Positions 44,655 to 54,016 are shown, counted from the stretch's first letter. The stretch: 64,000 bases of DNA from Streptomyces longwoodensis (GCF_001514125.1 NZ_KQ948557.1:136871-200870), one strand, 5' to 3'. Numbers and translations: made by a program. Notes: a model not told the origin generated them from the sequence alone.

Positions 44655-45296
44655 TCAGGGCTGGGTAGCTGACCCCTCACCTTGGTCGGTTGCTGGTTCC
44701 TGGGTGACGCTGGCGGTGGGCTGTGAGTCGCTTGCGCTGTAGAAGACCGAGTTGCCCTGCTTGGAGCGTTGCGCCAGGTTCTTAGCGACGAGCCCTTCGA
44801 GGGAAGTGCGCACAACGGTGGTCTTGGTGGTCCGGTCAGGATGGGCCTGGACGAGTGCGGCGGCGATCTCGGCTGCGGAGCGTGGTTCGCTCTGTTCGGT
44901 GAGGTGCTGGCGGACGAGGTCGACCAGTGTGGGCGTGGCAGGCTGCTTTTTGGCGGCCCGCGCAGCAGGCTTCTGGGAGGCTCGTTTGCCTCGGCCCGAC
45001 GCAGCGGACATGCGCTTCGCCTGAGTGCTCTGCTCGCTCCGGCTAGAGCCGGCTTCGCTGCGGCGCGGTGCTTGGACCGTATCGTTCTCAGGAGCGGCCA
45101 CCTGGCTCACGCCGAGCGCTTGCTGCATGGTCACCAACACGGTGTGATCATGCTTGAGTCCATCCAACTGCGCCTGCAATGAGGCGATTTCGGCGGTGAT
45201 GCGCTCCTGCTCTTTCGCGTTGCGCTCCAGATCATTAGCGACCTGAGCAGCGTACTGCGATGTCAGCTCGGTGGCAGTAACAGCATTTCCGGACAT
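44655..45296 (-). CDS. Coiled-coil plus winged-helix-like protein
   Basis: 213 residues from an ATG at 45296. Residues ~10-60 form a coiled coil (NDLERNAKEQERITAEIASL, then QAQLDGLKHD). A basic, disordered linker follows (residues ~75-120, rich in Ser/Arg/Lys/Ala), then a winged-helix-like domain (LVDLVRQHLTEQSEPRSAAE, TTVVRTSLEGLVAKNLAQR, then GNSVFYSAS), and an acidic Gln/Thr tail. It is likely a DNA-binding regulator that multimerises through the coiled coil. No partner gene is adjacent. Confidence 0.6.
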   Translation of the reverse strand: MSGNAVTATELTSQYAAQVANDLERNAKEQERITAEIASLQAQLDGLKHDHTVLVTMQQALGVSQVAAPENDTVQAPRRSEAGSSRSEQSTQAKRMSAASGRGKRASQKPAARAAKKQPATPTLVDLVRQHLTEQSEPRSAAEIAAALVQAHPDRTTKTTVVRTSLEGLVAKNLAQRSKQGNSVFYSASDSQPTASVTQEPATDQGEGSATQP

Positions 45297-45681
45297 GATC
45301 CTGGCCTCTCCTTGTTCACTGCCGCGATGGGAACATGCCCCGACCAGTGGCTAGTCCACCTGCGCGTCTGTCGTCGGCGGCCCCCGGATGTGAGCGTCCT
45401 GCAACCCCCAAAGCACCTTGGCTCACTGATACTACGCATGACGTTAAGAAACCGACGAGCTTCTGCCAGGTCCCGACTAACAGGCCGGCCAGATTTCCCA
45501 GCTGTCTTCCGCCCGCCAGCGCTCCTGGTCGACGCAGACCCTCACTGCCCGGCCGTTGCCGGCCGTCACGCCGGGGTCACTAGCATGGTGCCTTGGCAAG
45601 GGCAGCCGTTAGCCCCGCATCGGGTGACTGACGCTATCTTCGCCCGCAGGATCCCCAGCAAAGGAGCATGCGGGCCGCGGC
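45297..45681. other. Spacer, nothing recognised
   Basis: About 385 bases upstream of the coiled-coil gene; no toxin gene is found here next to the antitoxin-like remnant. Confidence 0.4.
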
Positions 45682-45908
45682 TCAGGCGGCGTCGGCGCTG
45701 GACTGAGTCGGGCCGCCGAAACGCTTTCCGAACTTCTCGGCGTGCTCGCCGATCAACGCGCGAGCACCCTCGCGGAACCGCGCCTGAGTCAAGTCGGCAT
45801 CCATGACCTGCCCGGCGTATGCCTCGGGCGGCAGGTGTCGCTTCGCAGCCCTCTCCTCCAGCTGCTCGTAGGGCTCGTCACTGATCGTGATGCGGATTTC
45901 CCGGCCAT
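45682..45908 (-). pseudogene. Ribbon-helix-helix antitoxin-like gene with a frameshift at codon 4
   Basis: The minus strand has an ATG at 45908 reading MAGK, after which the frame must shift by one base to give IRITISDEPYEQLEERAAKR, HLPPEAYAGQVMDADL and ARFREGARALIGEHAEKFGK, ending at 45682. The shifted frame has no start codon of its own. One extra A in the AAA run would restore MAGKIRITISDEPYEQL, a typical ribbon-helix-helix antitoxin start. Either the gene is broken or the base call is wrong. No toxin is adjacent. Confidence 0.65.
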
Positions 45909-46039
45909 GGTCCTGCGGTAGCGCCCCTGAATAGCGCGCGGCAGGCTGTCCGCGAAGCTCGCCGGCCGGAGTCGATGGCTGGCAGAACAACGGGTGAATC
46001 GCCGGCAGGGGAGGCCTGCCGGGTTGATCCCCTGGTGCA

Positions 46040-47500
46040 TCAGATCCCTCGGGCCTCGCGCCAGACCTTGAGCTGTGAGGCGATTTTGGAGTCCGCACGG
46101 AGCTTGTCGGGGGTGCCTGTGAAGGACCGGATGAGTTCAAGCAGGACGCGGTCTGCCCGCTCGGTGAGCTTGGGCGCCATGAGTTCCACCAGCTCGGCCC
46201 ACTTCGCCTGAGGCAGCGTGTCATCCAGCTTCGGCTTGATCGACCGGAAGGCGAAGGACCGGAGCGCATAAGCGGCCTGCGGGCCGTCGAACCGCTTGAT
46301 GAGCTCGATGTAGTACGGCTCGGCGTTCCAAGCGACGCCGTAGCCGTTCGTCAGGAAGACGTTCACGAGCGTGGCGACGTAGGGGGCCGTCAGGAGCGTG
46401 GGCACCTCACCGTGGCGGCCGACGACGTCGCGGAGGCGCCGCGCGACCGGCGGCTCGTTGTAGAAATTGTTCGTCCCCTGGTGCGCGCGCATAAGGTCGT
46501 CCAAGGCCTCCTGGATCTCGACGAGCCGGTCAGACTCGGGAAGGTAAGCCGCGCCGCCGTCGACCAGCTCCAGGAGCTCCTTGGCCCGGTCAGCCCGGTC
46601 CTTGTCCGCATTGGCCCGGAAGCGCGCGAGTTTCACTCCGAGCTCGCGGCGGGTGTCCTCGCTGATGAACGGCCAGAGCTCGGGCCACAGCAGCCGGACG
46701 TTGTCCAGGACGTGCGGGTCAGCAGTGGGCGGCGTGTAGATTCCGAAGAGGCCGTTGGCCAGGTTGTTCGCCTGCTCCTGCGGGAGCCCGCCGAAGAAGG
46801 TGGCCGCATTCTTCAGCTCGGTGCCGGCGAGTGCTGCGGCCTTGACGTTGTGGAGAAGCCTGCCGATCTCCGCGACGACGGGGCGGGTCTTGAGCTGCAT
46901 GACTTCCCGAATGCAGGTCTGCAGCCAGTCGGCGAGCTTCAGGCCCGTCAGCTTCTCCACGTTGGGATGCGCGGCGCTCGCATGATTGCGCATGTAGTTG
47001 ATGTGGGTCAGCTGCTGGTGAGCGACGTCGCTGATGAGCTGGATCTTCTTGGCAGCGTCCAACAGTGCTGCGTCGTTGATCTTCGCGAGGTCGTCACGGG
47101 TCTGCAGGGACGCCCGGCGGGCCGGGTCAGCCTCGGCGAGGTCGAAGAAGTAGGCCACGTCGAAATCCGCGACCCGGTCCCGCAGCTGAGTGATCGTCTC
47201 GTCCCAGAGGTAACTCAGGGCGGCGTCGAACAGGCCGGCCGCCCCAGCGATGATCATCTTGGAGATGTAGGGCGACCGCGCCAGCTGCTCGGCGTCCAGC
47301 TCGTTGAGGATGTCCGGGGTGTTCTTGAGCAGGACATGGCGGTCGCCGGGGCTGACGATGATGCTGTCGGTCGGCAGGCCCCACTCCTCGAGCACCGTGA
47401 GCATGAACTCTTCAAACGCCACCAGGTCGGCGCGTGCCGCGCTCACCAGATCCTTCCGCTCAACGGATGCGGGCAGGTTCTGCGGAGCGTCAGCGGTCAT
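46040..47500 (-). CDS. Large protein with a HEPN-type RNxxxxxH motif
   Basis: 486 residues from an ATG at 47500. Residues ~75-200 are helical and contain LTHINYMRNHASAAHPN with R171, N172 and H178. This R-x6-H arrangement, followed by P, is classic for HEPN domains (RNxxSAAHP). The C-terminal ~280 residues are helical and unrecognised (LFGIYTPPTADPHVLDNVRL, NEPPVARRLRDVV, FAFRSIKPKLDDTLPQ). It may be an RNA-cleaving conflict protein, inferred from the motif. It lies 131 bases upstream of the RHH antitoxin-like remnant on the same strand, so the two may once have been functionally linked. Confidence 0.65.
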   Translation of the reverse strand: MTADAPQNLPASVERKDLVSAARADLVAFEEFMLTVLEEWGLPTDSIIVSPGDRHVLLKNTPDILNELDAEQLARSPYISKMIIAGAAGLFDAALSYLWDETITQLRDRVADFDVAYFFDLAEADPARRASLQTRDDLAKINDAALLDAAKKIQLISDVAHQQLTHINYMRNHASAAHPNVEKLTGLKLADWLQTCIREVMQLKTRPVVAEIGRLLHNVKAAALAGTELKNAATFFGGLPQEQANNLANGLFGIYTPPTADPHVLDNVRLLWPELWPFISEDTRRELGVKLARFRANADKDRADRAKELLELVDGGAAYLPESDRLVEIQEALDDLMRAHQGTNNFYNEPPVARRLRDVVGRHGEVPTLLTAPYVATLVNVFLTNGYGVAWNAEPYYIELIKRFDGPQAAYALRSFAFRSIKPKLDDTLPQAKWAELVELMAPKLTERADRVLLELIRSFTGTPDKLRADSKIASQLKVWREARGI

Positions 47501-48730
47501 GGAATGTCCTTGGGTTTGAGGTGGACTTCCAGGCGGCTATCGGCGGCAGCAGCCCGAAGCGAACCTCCCCGGTGAGGTCCTTCGAGGGTACCTGTCCGAG
47601 ATCACCTCGGACGCACTATCCCTTTGCCTGTCACGGAAGTTGGCGTGTTCCCGGAGGAAGGGCGAGGTGGGCGCGGCCGTTCGTTCGGCCGTCTGGTCCT
47701 GCACGCGCCGGAACCACAGGGCGTTCGTCGGCGGCCTGTGCGCTCGGTCCATGGAGGGAGGCCGACCACTTCCCGGCTTCGTTCCAGGCCAAAGCGCAGC
47801 TCGCCCTCCAGTGAACTCGGAAGGGTCATCTCCAATCCGCGGGGCCGCCGCGAGCAACAACGCCTGCGCGCAACGAAGCTGCCTCTCGAGCAATGACGCA
47901 CGCCCCGGCACCGCCCCAACGCGCCGTGCAGCAGCTAGAGCGTGGAAAGCCGAGTCCTGCCGCAGGATGACGCCTGTCCCAACAGGCGCAACCGGCCGAG
48001 CCTGTCTGCCTCCATCGGACAGCCGACATGAGGACTTGTCCCTCGCGCCCTGTACCACCGCAGCAGCGGGCCGCAAACGGCCCGGCTCTGCCCCTCAGGG
48101 CCCGAGTCCGCACCATTGGCTCGCCGGCGATTGCCCGCCGCGCACGCAGAGACGGCTGCCGCATCCCCGCCCTCACGGCCCCGCCGCCCCGAACATGCGC
48201 TTCACAGACGCGAACTGCCTATGTGCGGATTCAAGCACCGGCGCACGGGGGAGCGGACACCCTTGAGCGCGCATGCACGCGAGTCCGTAGACCCCGGACG
48301 CGACGGCGGACCGCACCGCGGCGGGCCCGGGCCGCTGCAGCACGAGAGCGGGACGAGCGCCCTCGGACACGCTCCCCTCGCCCGCGCGGACGGCAGTTCC
48401 TCCTCGATGCTCCGTGAGGCCCGCGACCGGTCGGCACACCGCGGGCAAGGACAGCACCGCCATCCGACCTACCACGGCACAGCCGTGCTCGCCGGGGCAG
48501 CACACCACCTGGGACCGGGCGCCGTCGTCACCACCGACGTCACCCCGCTGTTCCGCCGGCATCGTCGGCACGACCACTCCGGCCCCTGGCCCGAGGGGCC
48601 CGTTGACGTCAGCGATGGGCCTGCGCGCCCTGGATGCCCACTCGCCCTCGCACGCACCTGCGGACAGCGATCCGGCCGGGCGTCCTGTCATCCCGAGCGC
48701 CGTCCGGTCACGATGCCCCGCATCAAGACA
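47501..48730. other. 1.2 kb without a recognised gene
   Basis: Several long frames exist on both strands, but their composition is arginine/proline-rich as expected for unused frames in GC-rich DNA. None has a recognisable domain or good ribosome site. Possibly decayed sequence. Confidence 0.4.
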
Positions 48731-48770
48731 CCAAGGGGCCGGAGCAGCACCTGCTGCTCCGGCCCCTTGG
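48731..48770. terminator. Perfect 19-base-pair hairpin
   Basis: CCAAGGGGCCGGAGCAGCA, two bases, then its exact complement. It lies 21 bases beyond the stop of the minus-strand membrane-protein gene, so it most likely terminates that transcript. No T-run follows. The outer arm matches that of the hairpin at 33526-33563. Confidence 0.8.
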
Positions 48771-48791
48771 CCGACCCGTCGACCCGCCGGC

Positions 48792-49211
48792 TCAGCGGCG
48801 CTTCTTGCGCTTCTTGCCGGTCTTGCGCTTCTTGTCTGCCTCCTTGAGCGAGGGCTTGGGCCCCGGCATGTAGTCGACCGCAGGACCCTGATCACGCGTC
48901 ATCGTCCGGAAGATCACGATGATCACCAGCAGGGACGCCACGGCCCCCACCGCGGCGGAGACCATGCACCCCACCGAGCCCATGCCCACCCAGAGGGCCA
49001 GGGCCCCGGCGCCGATGCCGCACCCGGCCATCCCCGCCAGGACTATGAACGAGACCGCGCCCGCGCCCAGGCGCGAGTCGCGGAACGACGAGGTCACGAA
49101 CCGGAGCCCCTTGCCGTTCAGCGCGAACTCCACGCTCTCCAGCTTCAACGTCGGGTCGGCCCCTGGGCCGGGGTCGTCATCCGACATGTCTACGTGCTTG
49201 TACTTCGCCAT
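48792..49211 (-). CDS. Membrane protein with Lys/Arg-rich tail
   Basis: 139 residues from an ATG at 49211 behind GAAGAAGGG. An acidic N-terminus (MAKYKHVDMSDDDPGPGAD) is followed by LKLESVEFALNGKGLRFV. Two hydrophobic segments follow (VSFIVLAGMAGCGIGAGALA and VGCMVSAAVGAVASLLVIIV), and the protein ends in a strongly basic tail (KKRKTGKKRKKRR). Unknown function; the tail could bind nucleic acid or lipid head groups. Followed by the strong hairpin terminator. Confidence 0.6.
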   Translation of the reverse strand: MAKYKHVDMSDDDPGPGADPTLKLESVEFALNGKGLRFVTSSFRDSRLGAGAVSFIVLAGMAGCGIGAGALALWVGMGSVGCMVSAAVGAVASLLVIIVIFRTMTRDQGPAVDYMPGPKPSLKEADKKRKTGKKRKKRR

Positions 49212-49716
49212 CGATGCCCTTCTTCGTTCGTCTCTGCTCCGCCCCGGAGGAGGCGGACCGCTATCCCACCTCCATTCTACCAGTCGCATACGTGTGACAT
49301 CAGCATGTCATCAAGCACTCTGCTTGATGATCACTGATTGAAGACTGGATGTACGGGGCATAAAATTCGCTCTTGCGCATACGCAACTGGAACGAAAGGG
49401 GTTGCAAATGCTATGAACATGTCAAAAACCGGACCGTGGTGGGCCGCAAGGAGGGTCGATTCTGAGTGATCCAGAGGTGCCAAACGCCGCTCTGTGCTGT
49501 AGCTTTCTCGTGCCGACGGGTACTTGGGGCGAATGAGCGGCGGTCCGAGGTGCAGCTGTTTCTCTGGAGCCGGCCCGGGAACCTGCAGGAGGTGACAGGC
49601 GTGATGAGTTTCGCTTGACTGGACAGCCTAAGAAGCGCATCATGTATGTATAGCTTGTAGCCCCAAAGATGCCTGCCAGCATGCTGAGGGCTGCGAAGAC
49701 GATGGAGGGAAGCATC
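49212..49716. other. Divergent control region with palindromes
   Basis: About 500 bases between a minus-strand membrane gene and a plus-strand RHH-like gene. It is relatively AT-rich and contains the palindromes described at 49296-49329. Confidence 0.45.
49296..49329. promoter_or_regulatory. Two adjacent inverted repeats, candidate operators
   Basis: GACAT-cagc-ATGTC (49296-49309) is followed by CATCAAGCA-ctc-TGCTTGATG (49309-49329), a perfect nine-base inverted repeat. They lie in an AT-rich patch between divergent genes, one of which (49717) encodes an RHH-like protein that could bind here (inference). Confidence 0.45.
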
Positions 49717-49989
49717 ATGTCCAGGACTGCTGGCACCACTGCCGACGGAGGGCGTCCAGCTGCTTCAGGACGAGGAACCGCTCCCCTGGAGCGAGTGACG
49801 GTCAACCTGACGAGCAGGGCCTCCAAGGCGCTCGAAACCGCGGTGGAGCTCACCGGGGACAGTAAGACCGACAGCATCAACCGGGCATTGAGCGTGTACG
49901 CCTACGTCGAGCAGGTGCTTCACGAGGGCGGATCAATCCTGGTCCAGGGCGATCCTGACGCCGCCCCGCAGAAGCTGGTCATCTTCTAA
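49717..49989 (+). CDS. Ribbon-helix-helix-like (CopG/Arc-type) small protein
   Basis: 90 residues; the ATG at 49717 follows GGAGGGA. After a ~25-residue flexible start comes a strand-helix-helix: LERVTVNLTSRASKALETAV, then ELTGDSKTDSINRALSVYAY. The VTVNLT strand and the DSKTDSINRAL turn are typical of RHH DNA-binding proteins. A short C-terminal tail contains ILVQGDPDAA. Probably a small regulator or antitoxin-like protein; no toxin is seen next to it. Confidence 0.65.
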   Translation: MSRTAGTTADGGRPAASGRGTAPLERVTVNLTSRASKALETAVELTGDSKTDSINRALSVYAYVEQVLHEGGSILVQGDPDAAPQKLVIF

Positions 49990-50888
49990 CTGCCCGCCAC
50001 CTGCTGACTCTCCTGATCCGGCTGTCTCCGCCGCGCGTGCGTTCCTCTCTGCCCCGCTATCCCAAAGCCACGGCAGGACCCTGCGCGCGCAACGGTGCCC
50101 CGATGACGTCAACCTTTCCGTCCCGGGGAAAGACAGCCAGCGTAAGAGGACAGGTGCGGGGCGGTGTGCATACCGAGCCTTGCACGCCGCCCCGCACCTG
50201 GTCCGCACCCAGGAGACTGCTGCTGCGGAGACGGGGGCATCAGCGTCCCCGGTACCGCGCCGGCGCATCTGTTCACCAACCCCTGGCCTTCTGTGCCGAC
50301 CCGAGGCGAGAGACACCGCCCGAAACAACCGTGAATACCAGCCGTCGGCCCGGCGTAGTACCCGGTCCGCCGCTGGCGGAAGATCTTCACCGAACCGCAT
50401 GCCCGGGCCGACGCGATCACCTGAGACCCCAACGCCAACTCCACCATCTCTCCGTACCCGCCAGCATGTTTCCAGGGCGCCCGAGAAGGAGGGAAACTGC
50501 AGCAGAGACCGCCCAGCGGCGTCACCACACAGTTGGCCGGCCATGGGGACTCGAAATGGCCGCGCAGCGTGTGATGCATCCGGTCTCACAGATCCAGGGG
50601 AAGCTTGTGCAGGGCTCCCGCCTTGCGACCCCCCGAGCCGGGGCGGGAGCCCCGCCGGCCACAGCCGGGGATGACGGCGTTGTGGCGGAGGAAAGAGTCC
50701 CTGGCCCCCGCTATTGCCCTCCGGGGCGATCGCTCGGCCGAAGCCTCGCAGAGCCTTCCGCCGCGTAGGCGAGCGTCCTTCGCGACCCCCACCTTGCTGC
50801 TGCAGTCTCCGGCTGGCGTCACGCCTGCGAGGTCGCGCAAAGCGTCTCGGTACGGTGACCAGACGGGCCCTGGGGGAGTTGGACGGGC
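49990..50888. other. 900 bases without a recognised gene
   Basis: Long open frames are present on both strands but show no domain, biased arginine/proline composition and poor starts. Bases ~50590-50650 contain short GC-rich repeats only. Confidence 0.4.
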
Positions 50889-51095
50889 GTGGACGACTAT
50901 GACGTTTTCGATCTGCAGGACAGTGATTTTGCGCCCGTTGAGGCGACAGGCCGTCGGCTCGCGCTGCTGACCCTCGAGGAAGCACATGATCTTCTGCGGT
51001 TGCTGGTGACCTTGGCGCAGGAGAGCGGGCCGGTGTCGCCTGAGGCGGACCGGCTGGCGAAGGAGATCGCCGCACGCATCCCGTCGGAGAACTGA
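50889..51095 (+). CDS. Small conserved Streptomyces protein (DUF6417-associated)
   Basis: 68 residues from a GTG at 50889 after GGGGGAG. It reads MDDYDVFDLQDSDFAPVEAT, then RLALLTLEEAHDLLRLLVTL and VSPEADRLAKEIAARIPSEN. It is acidic and helical. The ending recurs as a fragment at 30188-30262. I associate it with the N-terminal part of DUF6417-type proteins, with which it seems paired: the next gene starts 40 bases downstream. Function unknown. Confidence 0.6.
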   Translation: MDDYDVFDLQDSDFAPVEATGRRLALLTLEEAHDLLRLLVTLAQESGPVSPEADRLAKEIAARIPSEN

Positions 51096-51134
51096 GCATC
51101 CAGCGGTAGGGCCCCACGGCAGGGGAGAGACAGA

Positions 51135-51701
51135 GTGGGTACGGCAAACCGGGCAGCACTCGAGCTGCTCGTCATGGTGGGGGAGCGGCAGGAGAGCGCG
51201 CAGCACGGCTGGGTCCTGGACCTGGATGGAGTGCCGCGCGAGGGCGTGATGAACGCGGCCGCATCGTGCCTGGTGGAGCTGGCCGAGCGCGATGAGCGGG
51301 CAGAGCTGTCAGCCCGGTTGGGACGCCCGGTGCGCTGGGCGGCCCGGCTCACCCGTCAGGGCCGTGACCTGCTGCTGTATGCCCGATCCCAGCCCTTTGC
51401 CGACTATGCCGCACCGGGACCGGAATACCGCCTGGTGGAACTCATGCCGTCACAGATGGACGCAATACGGCTCTTCACCAGCCTGGCGGACCGGCTGCAG
51501 ATACAGCCCCAACCGGACCTCGAGGACCGGGTGCGCGCGGCCGTGCCGGACCGGATGAGCGGCCGCTGGCGGCTGTACCTCACCGAGGAGCAGATGGCCT
51601 CAGTTGCCTACGGCCTGTGGCTGCACAAGATGGCCGGCTCGGCAGCAGAGGCCAACCGCTTCTCCCGCGACCACGGCATCGCCCACACTCCGGCACCCTG
51701 A
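51135..51701 (+). CDS. DUF6417-like protein
   Basis: 188 residues from a GTG at 51135 behind GGGGAGAGACAGA. The N-terminal ~75 residues look like a winged helix (ALELLVMVGERQESAQHGWV, LAERDERAELSARLGRPV, RWAARLTRQGRDLLLYAR). The rest is helical (MDAIRLFTSLADRLQIQP and YLTEEQMASVAYGLWLHKM). It resembles DUF6417, a family I know only as Streptomyces accessory proteins; assignment from memory. Likely DNA-binding regulator in an operon with the 68-residue protein. Confidence 0.55.
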   Translation: MGTANRAALELLVMVGERQESAQHGWVLDLDGVPREGVMNAAASCLVELAERDERAELSARLGRPVRWAARLTRQGRDLLLYARSQPFADYAAPGPEYRLVELMPSQMDAIRLFTSLADRLQIQPQPDLEDRVRAAVPDRMSGRWRLYLTEEQMASVAYGLWLHKMAGSAAEANRFSRDHGIAHTPAP

Positions 51702-52188
51702 GCCTGACAACAGCATCCACTCGCGGGGACTGGCGTGACGGTCGGCGGCGACTCACTGCCCTAGGACGGGGCCGCCGGTAACGTATCGGGCTGTCCACAA
51801 GGACCGTATGGCCGCGTCCGGCACAGCCAATGGTCCGGCAGGAAGAGCTGGTCAGACATGTGAAGCCTGCTGATGTTCTGGCAGCTCCAGGCGGCCTCGT
51901 CACCAGCCTGGACACCTCAATGACGCCTCTGTGTAGGGCCGTAGCAGGCCGGGCTCCCTGGAGCGGTTCAAAGCCGCCAGGCCAGAGACTGGCTGGGGCT
52001 TCCGACCCGGCTGCGTACACGGCCGTGTCCTGCCCGCCCGGGACGCAGGAAGCGGCTTCTTCCGCTCACAAGGCCAGCGAAAGCGTCCTGCCCCTACCCG
52101 TGGCAGGCTGCCGCTCACCTTGTATGGACCGTGCGCCGAAGTCCCCACGGCCACCAGCTCGTTGAGGGCACCACCGGGCATACGGCCC
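51702..52188. other. Spacer, nothing recognised
   Basis: About 490 bases between convergent genes. Confidence 0.4.
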
Positions 52189-52806
52189 TCACACCAGTTG
52201 GCGGCTACACGACGAGGCCATGCGCTCTTCGGGCTTGAGCCCACGCAGTGTCCAAAGCCCGTACAAGGCCAGCAGCGGTTTGCCGATCACCCATTCGACG
52301 GGACGGTAGTCATCCGCCCGCACGAGTCGCTCGGCGAGATCAGGGCGCTGCCGCCGCACGTACGCCCGGGCCTTGAGCGCATGAGCCGGTTGAGAGACGA
52401 TCTTGATGCGGTCGGCATCCTCCAGCAGCGGGATCACATTCGTGACGTTCTCCCATGTCGTCCTGCTCTTGTCTTCGAGAAGCAGAGTGCCGCAGAACCC
52501 GAGCACCGACCTCGCGTAATCAGCCATCAACTGGGCCTCCGCAGCGTGACTGCCGACCGCACCACCGCTGAAGATCACTCGAGTGTCTTGCGCACCGCCA
52601 GCGGCAACAGAGCGGAGACCGGCACGAACACGCCATCGGTTGACGAAGTTCGCCGTCGCTTGCGGATTGCGGTAACCCAACACCACAACAGCTTCTGATG
52701 TGCCCCCATGACCCGTCACGAGGGACCGGGACCAGCGCCAGTTCAACCACTCGCCCCAAGCCAGGACTACCGCGCCGGTGACCGCGAGCGCTGCTCTTCG
52801 TCGCAT
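52189..52806 (-). CDS. YdcF/SanA-type DUF218 membrane protein
   Basis: 205 residues from an ATG at 52806. An N-terminal hydrophobic anchor (ALAVTGAVVLAWGEWLNW) is followed by a DUF218 domain: AVVVLGYRNPQ, VIFSGGAVGS, SEAQ-like HAAEAQLMADY, LLLEDKSRTTWENVTNVIPL and VSQPAHALKARAY. These match the conserved blocks of YdcF/SanA proteins (VVLG, SGG, EA, E-x-S-x-T-x-EN, T-x-x-H-x-x-RA). In other bacteria the family is linked to envelope functions. Likely membrane-bound, catalytic domain outside. Good length for the family. Confidence 0.85.
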   Translation of the reverse strand: MRRRAALAVTGAVVLAWGEWLNWRWSRSLVTGHGGTSEAVVVLGYRNPQATANFVNRWRVRAGLRSVAAGGAQDTRVIFSGGAVGSHAAEAQLMADYARSVLGFCGTLLLEDKSRTTWENVTNVIPLLEDADRIKIVSQPAHALKARAYVRRQRPDLAERLVRADDYRPVEWVIGKPLLALYGLWTLRGLKPEERMASSCSRQLV

Positions 52807-52897
52807 ACAAGGACTCTAGGGTGGACCTCTCCTCCCGGCGGCAGAGATCGCCTCCGCTCCGGTGACGTCTGCACAACACTCCCGCTAGGGTCCCGTC

Positions 52898-54016
52898 ATG
52901 ATCAGCGAAGGCGCGCTGCGCGGATACCTCCTTAAGGAGGTCCTGGCCTGGCTGTTGCGTTCCAGCGGATACGAGGTGCTCACCGCGCAGGACGACGGTG
53001 AACAACCACCGTGGAAGACGCTGGAAGAACGCAACCACGGCCTGGTGGTACGCGGCCGGGGAGCCTGGCACCAAGCCGACACGCTTGGCCAGTTCCGGTT
53101 TGTGCCGCCGTTCTCTCTCCCGGTCCGTCTCTTCGTGGAAGCGAAGTTCACCCAGACCAAGGTGCGGCTGTCGACCGTCCGCAACGGTCACGGCGTCCTT
53201 CACGACGTCAACGAGAACGTCATGACCACCATCGCGACACACTCGGGCCCGCGCCGGCCCAGGACCCGATACCGCTACAGCTACGCCATCTTCTGCACAT
53301 CCGGGTTCAGCCAGGACGCCCAGGAGTTCGCCCTCGCCCACCAGATATCGCTCGTCGACCTCTCCGTGCCGGACTTCGCTCACCTACGCGACCTGGTGCG
53401 CACCGCAGCGAAGGACGTACACACGGCGATGAAGGCGCTCCCGGCGACCGACCTTCCAACCGTCAACGAGATGCGCAACTACCTGCGCGGCCCCTTGCTG
53501 AACCTGTCGCGGCAGCCGATCGCCACCGAGCCATCGGTGACCGCCCCACTCGACGTTCTGGCAGAGAGTCTTTACAGCCGGTCCGCGCTGGGCCTCATCC
53601 TGGCTTTCCCGGCCGCCCCCTTCGTCCTCGGGCTCGCCTCCGACGACTTGTACAGCTTCGTCCGCTACGCACTTCAGCACCCCACCCACTCCATCCGGCT
53701 GCGCCGGCTCAGGCAGGCAGGTCCCCACCCGGTCTGGCAGATCCGCTCCGAGGATGACCCGGCTGCCTACGCGCTGACTTTCGGCCTGCCGGAGCAGGTC
53801 GAGGCATGGATCCTCGATCAGGAGACCAGCACCTCGTCCCGCATGCGGTGGGTGAAAGAAAGCATGCTCTCTGCCATGACGCTGTACTGGATGGACGGGG
53901 ACCACGCGCACACCTTCCAGCTCCGATACAGGCCGCAGGAGATCATCGCGCAGAGCACAGGCGACCTCACGTCCTGGCCGCTGGCCGACGACCTGCCGCA
54001 CCCCCCGACCGCCTGA
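52898..54016 (+). CDS. Mrr-like restriction-endonuclease-fold protein
   Basis: 372 residues from an ATG at 52898. Residues ~1-80: GALRGYLLKEVLAWLLRSSG, then GYEVL, then LVVRGRGAWHQADTLGQF and VRLFVEAKFTQ. This is the order of an Mrr-type PD-(D/E)XK nuclease (E in the first helix, D in HQADTLG, E-x-K in VEAKF). VNENVMTTI and RYRYSYAIFCTSGFS continue the fold to ~residue 150. The C-terminal ~200 residues are unrecognised and end with MTLYWMDGDHAHTFQLRY and beyond. A fragment of a second copy of this gene lies at 18735-18818. It may cut DNA in defence; no partner gene is evident. Confidence 0.7.
   Translation: MISEGALRGYLLKEVLAWLLRSSGYEVLTAQDDGEQPPWKTLEERNHGLVVRGRGAWHQADTLGQFRFVPPFSLPVRLFVEAKFTQTKVRLSTVRNGHGVLHDVNENVMTTIATHSGPRRPRTRYRYSYAIFCTSGFSQDAQEFALAHQISLVDLSVPDFAHLRDLVRTAAKDVHTAMKALPATDLPTVNEMRNYLRGPLLNLSRQPIATEPSVTAPLDVLAESLYSRSALGLILAFPAAPFVLGLASDDLYSFVRYALQHPTHSIRLRRLRQAGPHPVWQIRSEDDPAAYALTFGLPEQVEAWILDQETSTSSRMRWVKESMLSAMTLYWMDGDHAHTFQLRYRPQEIIAQSTGDLTSWPLADDLPHPPTA

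Noticed and set aside
50037..50768. 243-residue plus-strand open frame
   Set aside because: Low-complexity Arg/Pro/Thr composition, no recognisable segment, overlapping frames equally long on the other strand.
49933..51159. 408-residue minus-strand open frame over a gene-poor stretch
   Set aside because: Arginine/proline-rich, antisense to two supported small genes, no domain and no ribosome site.
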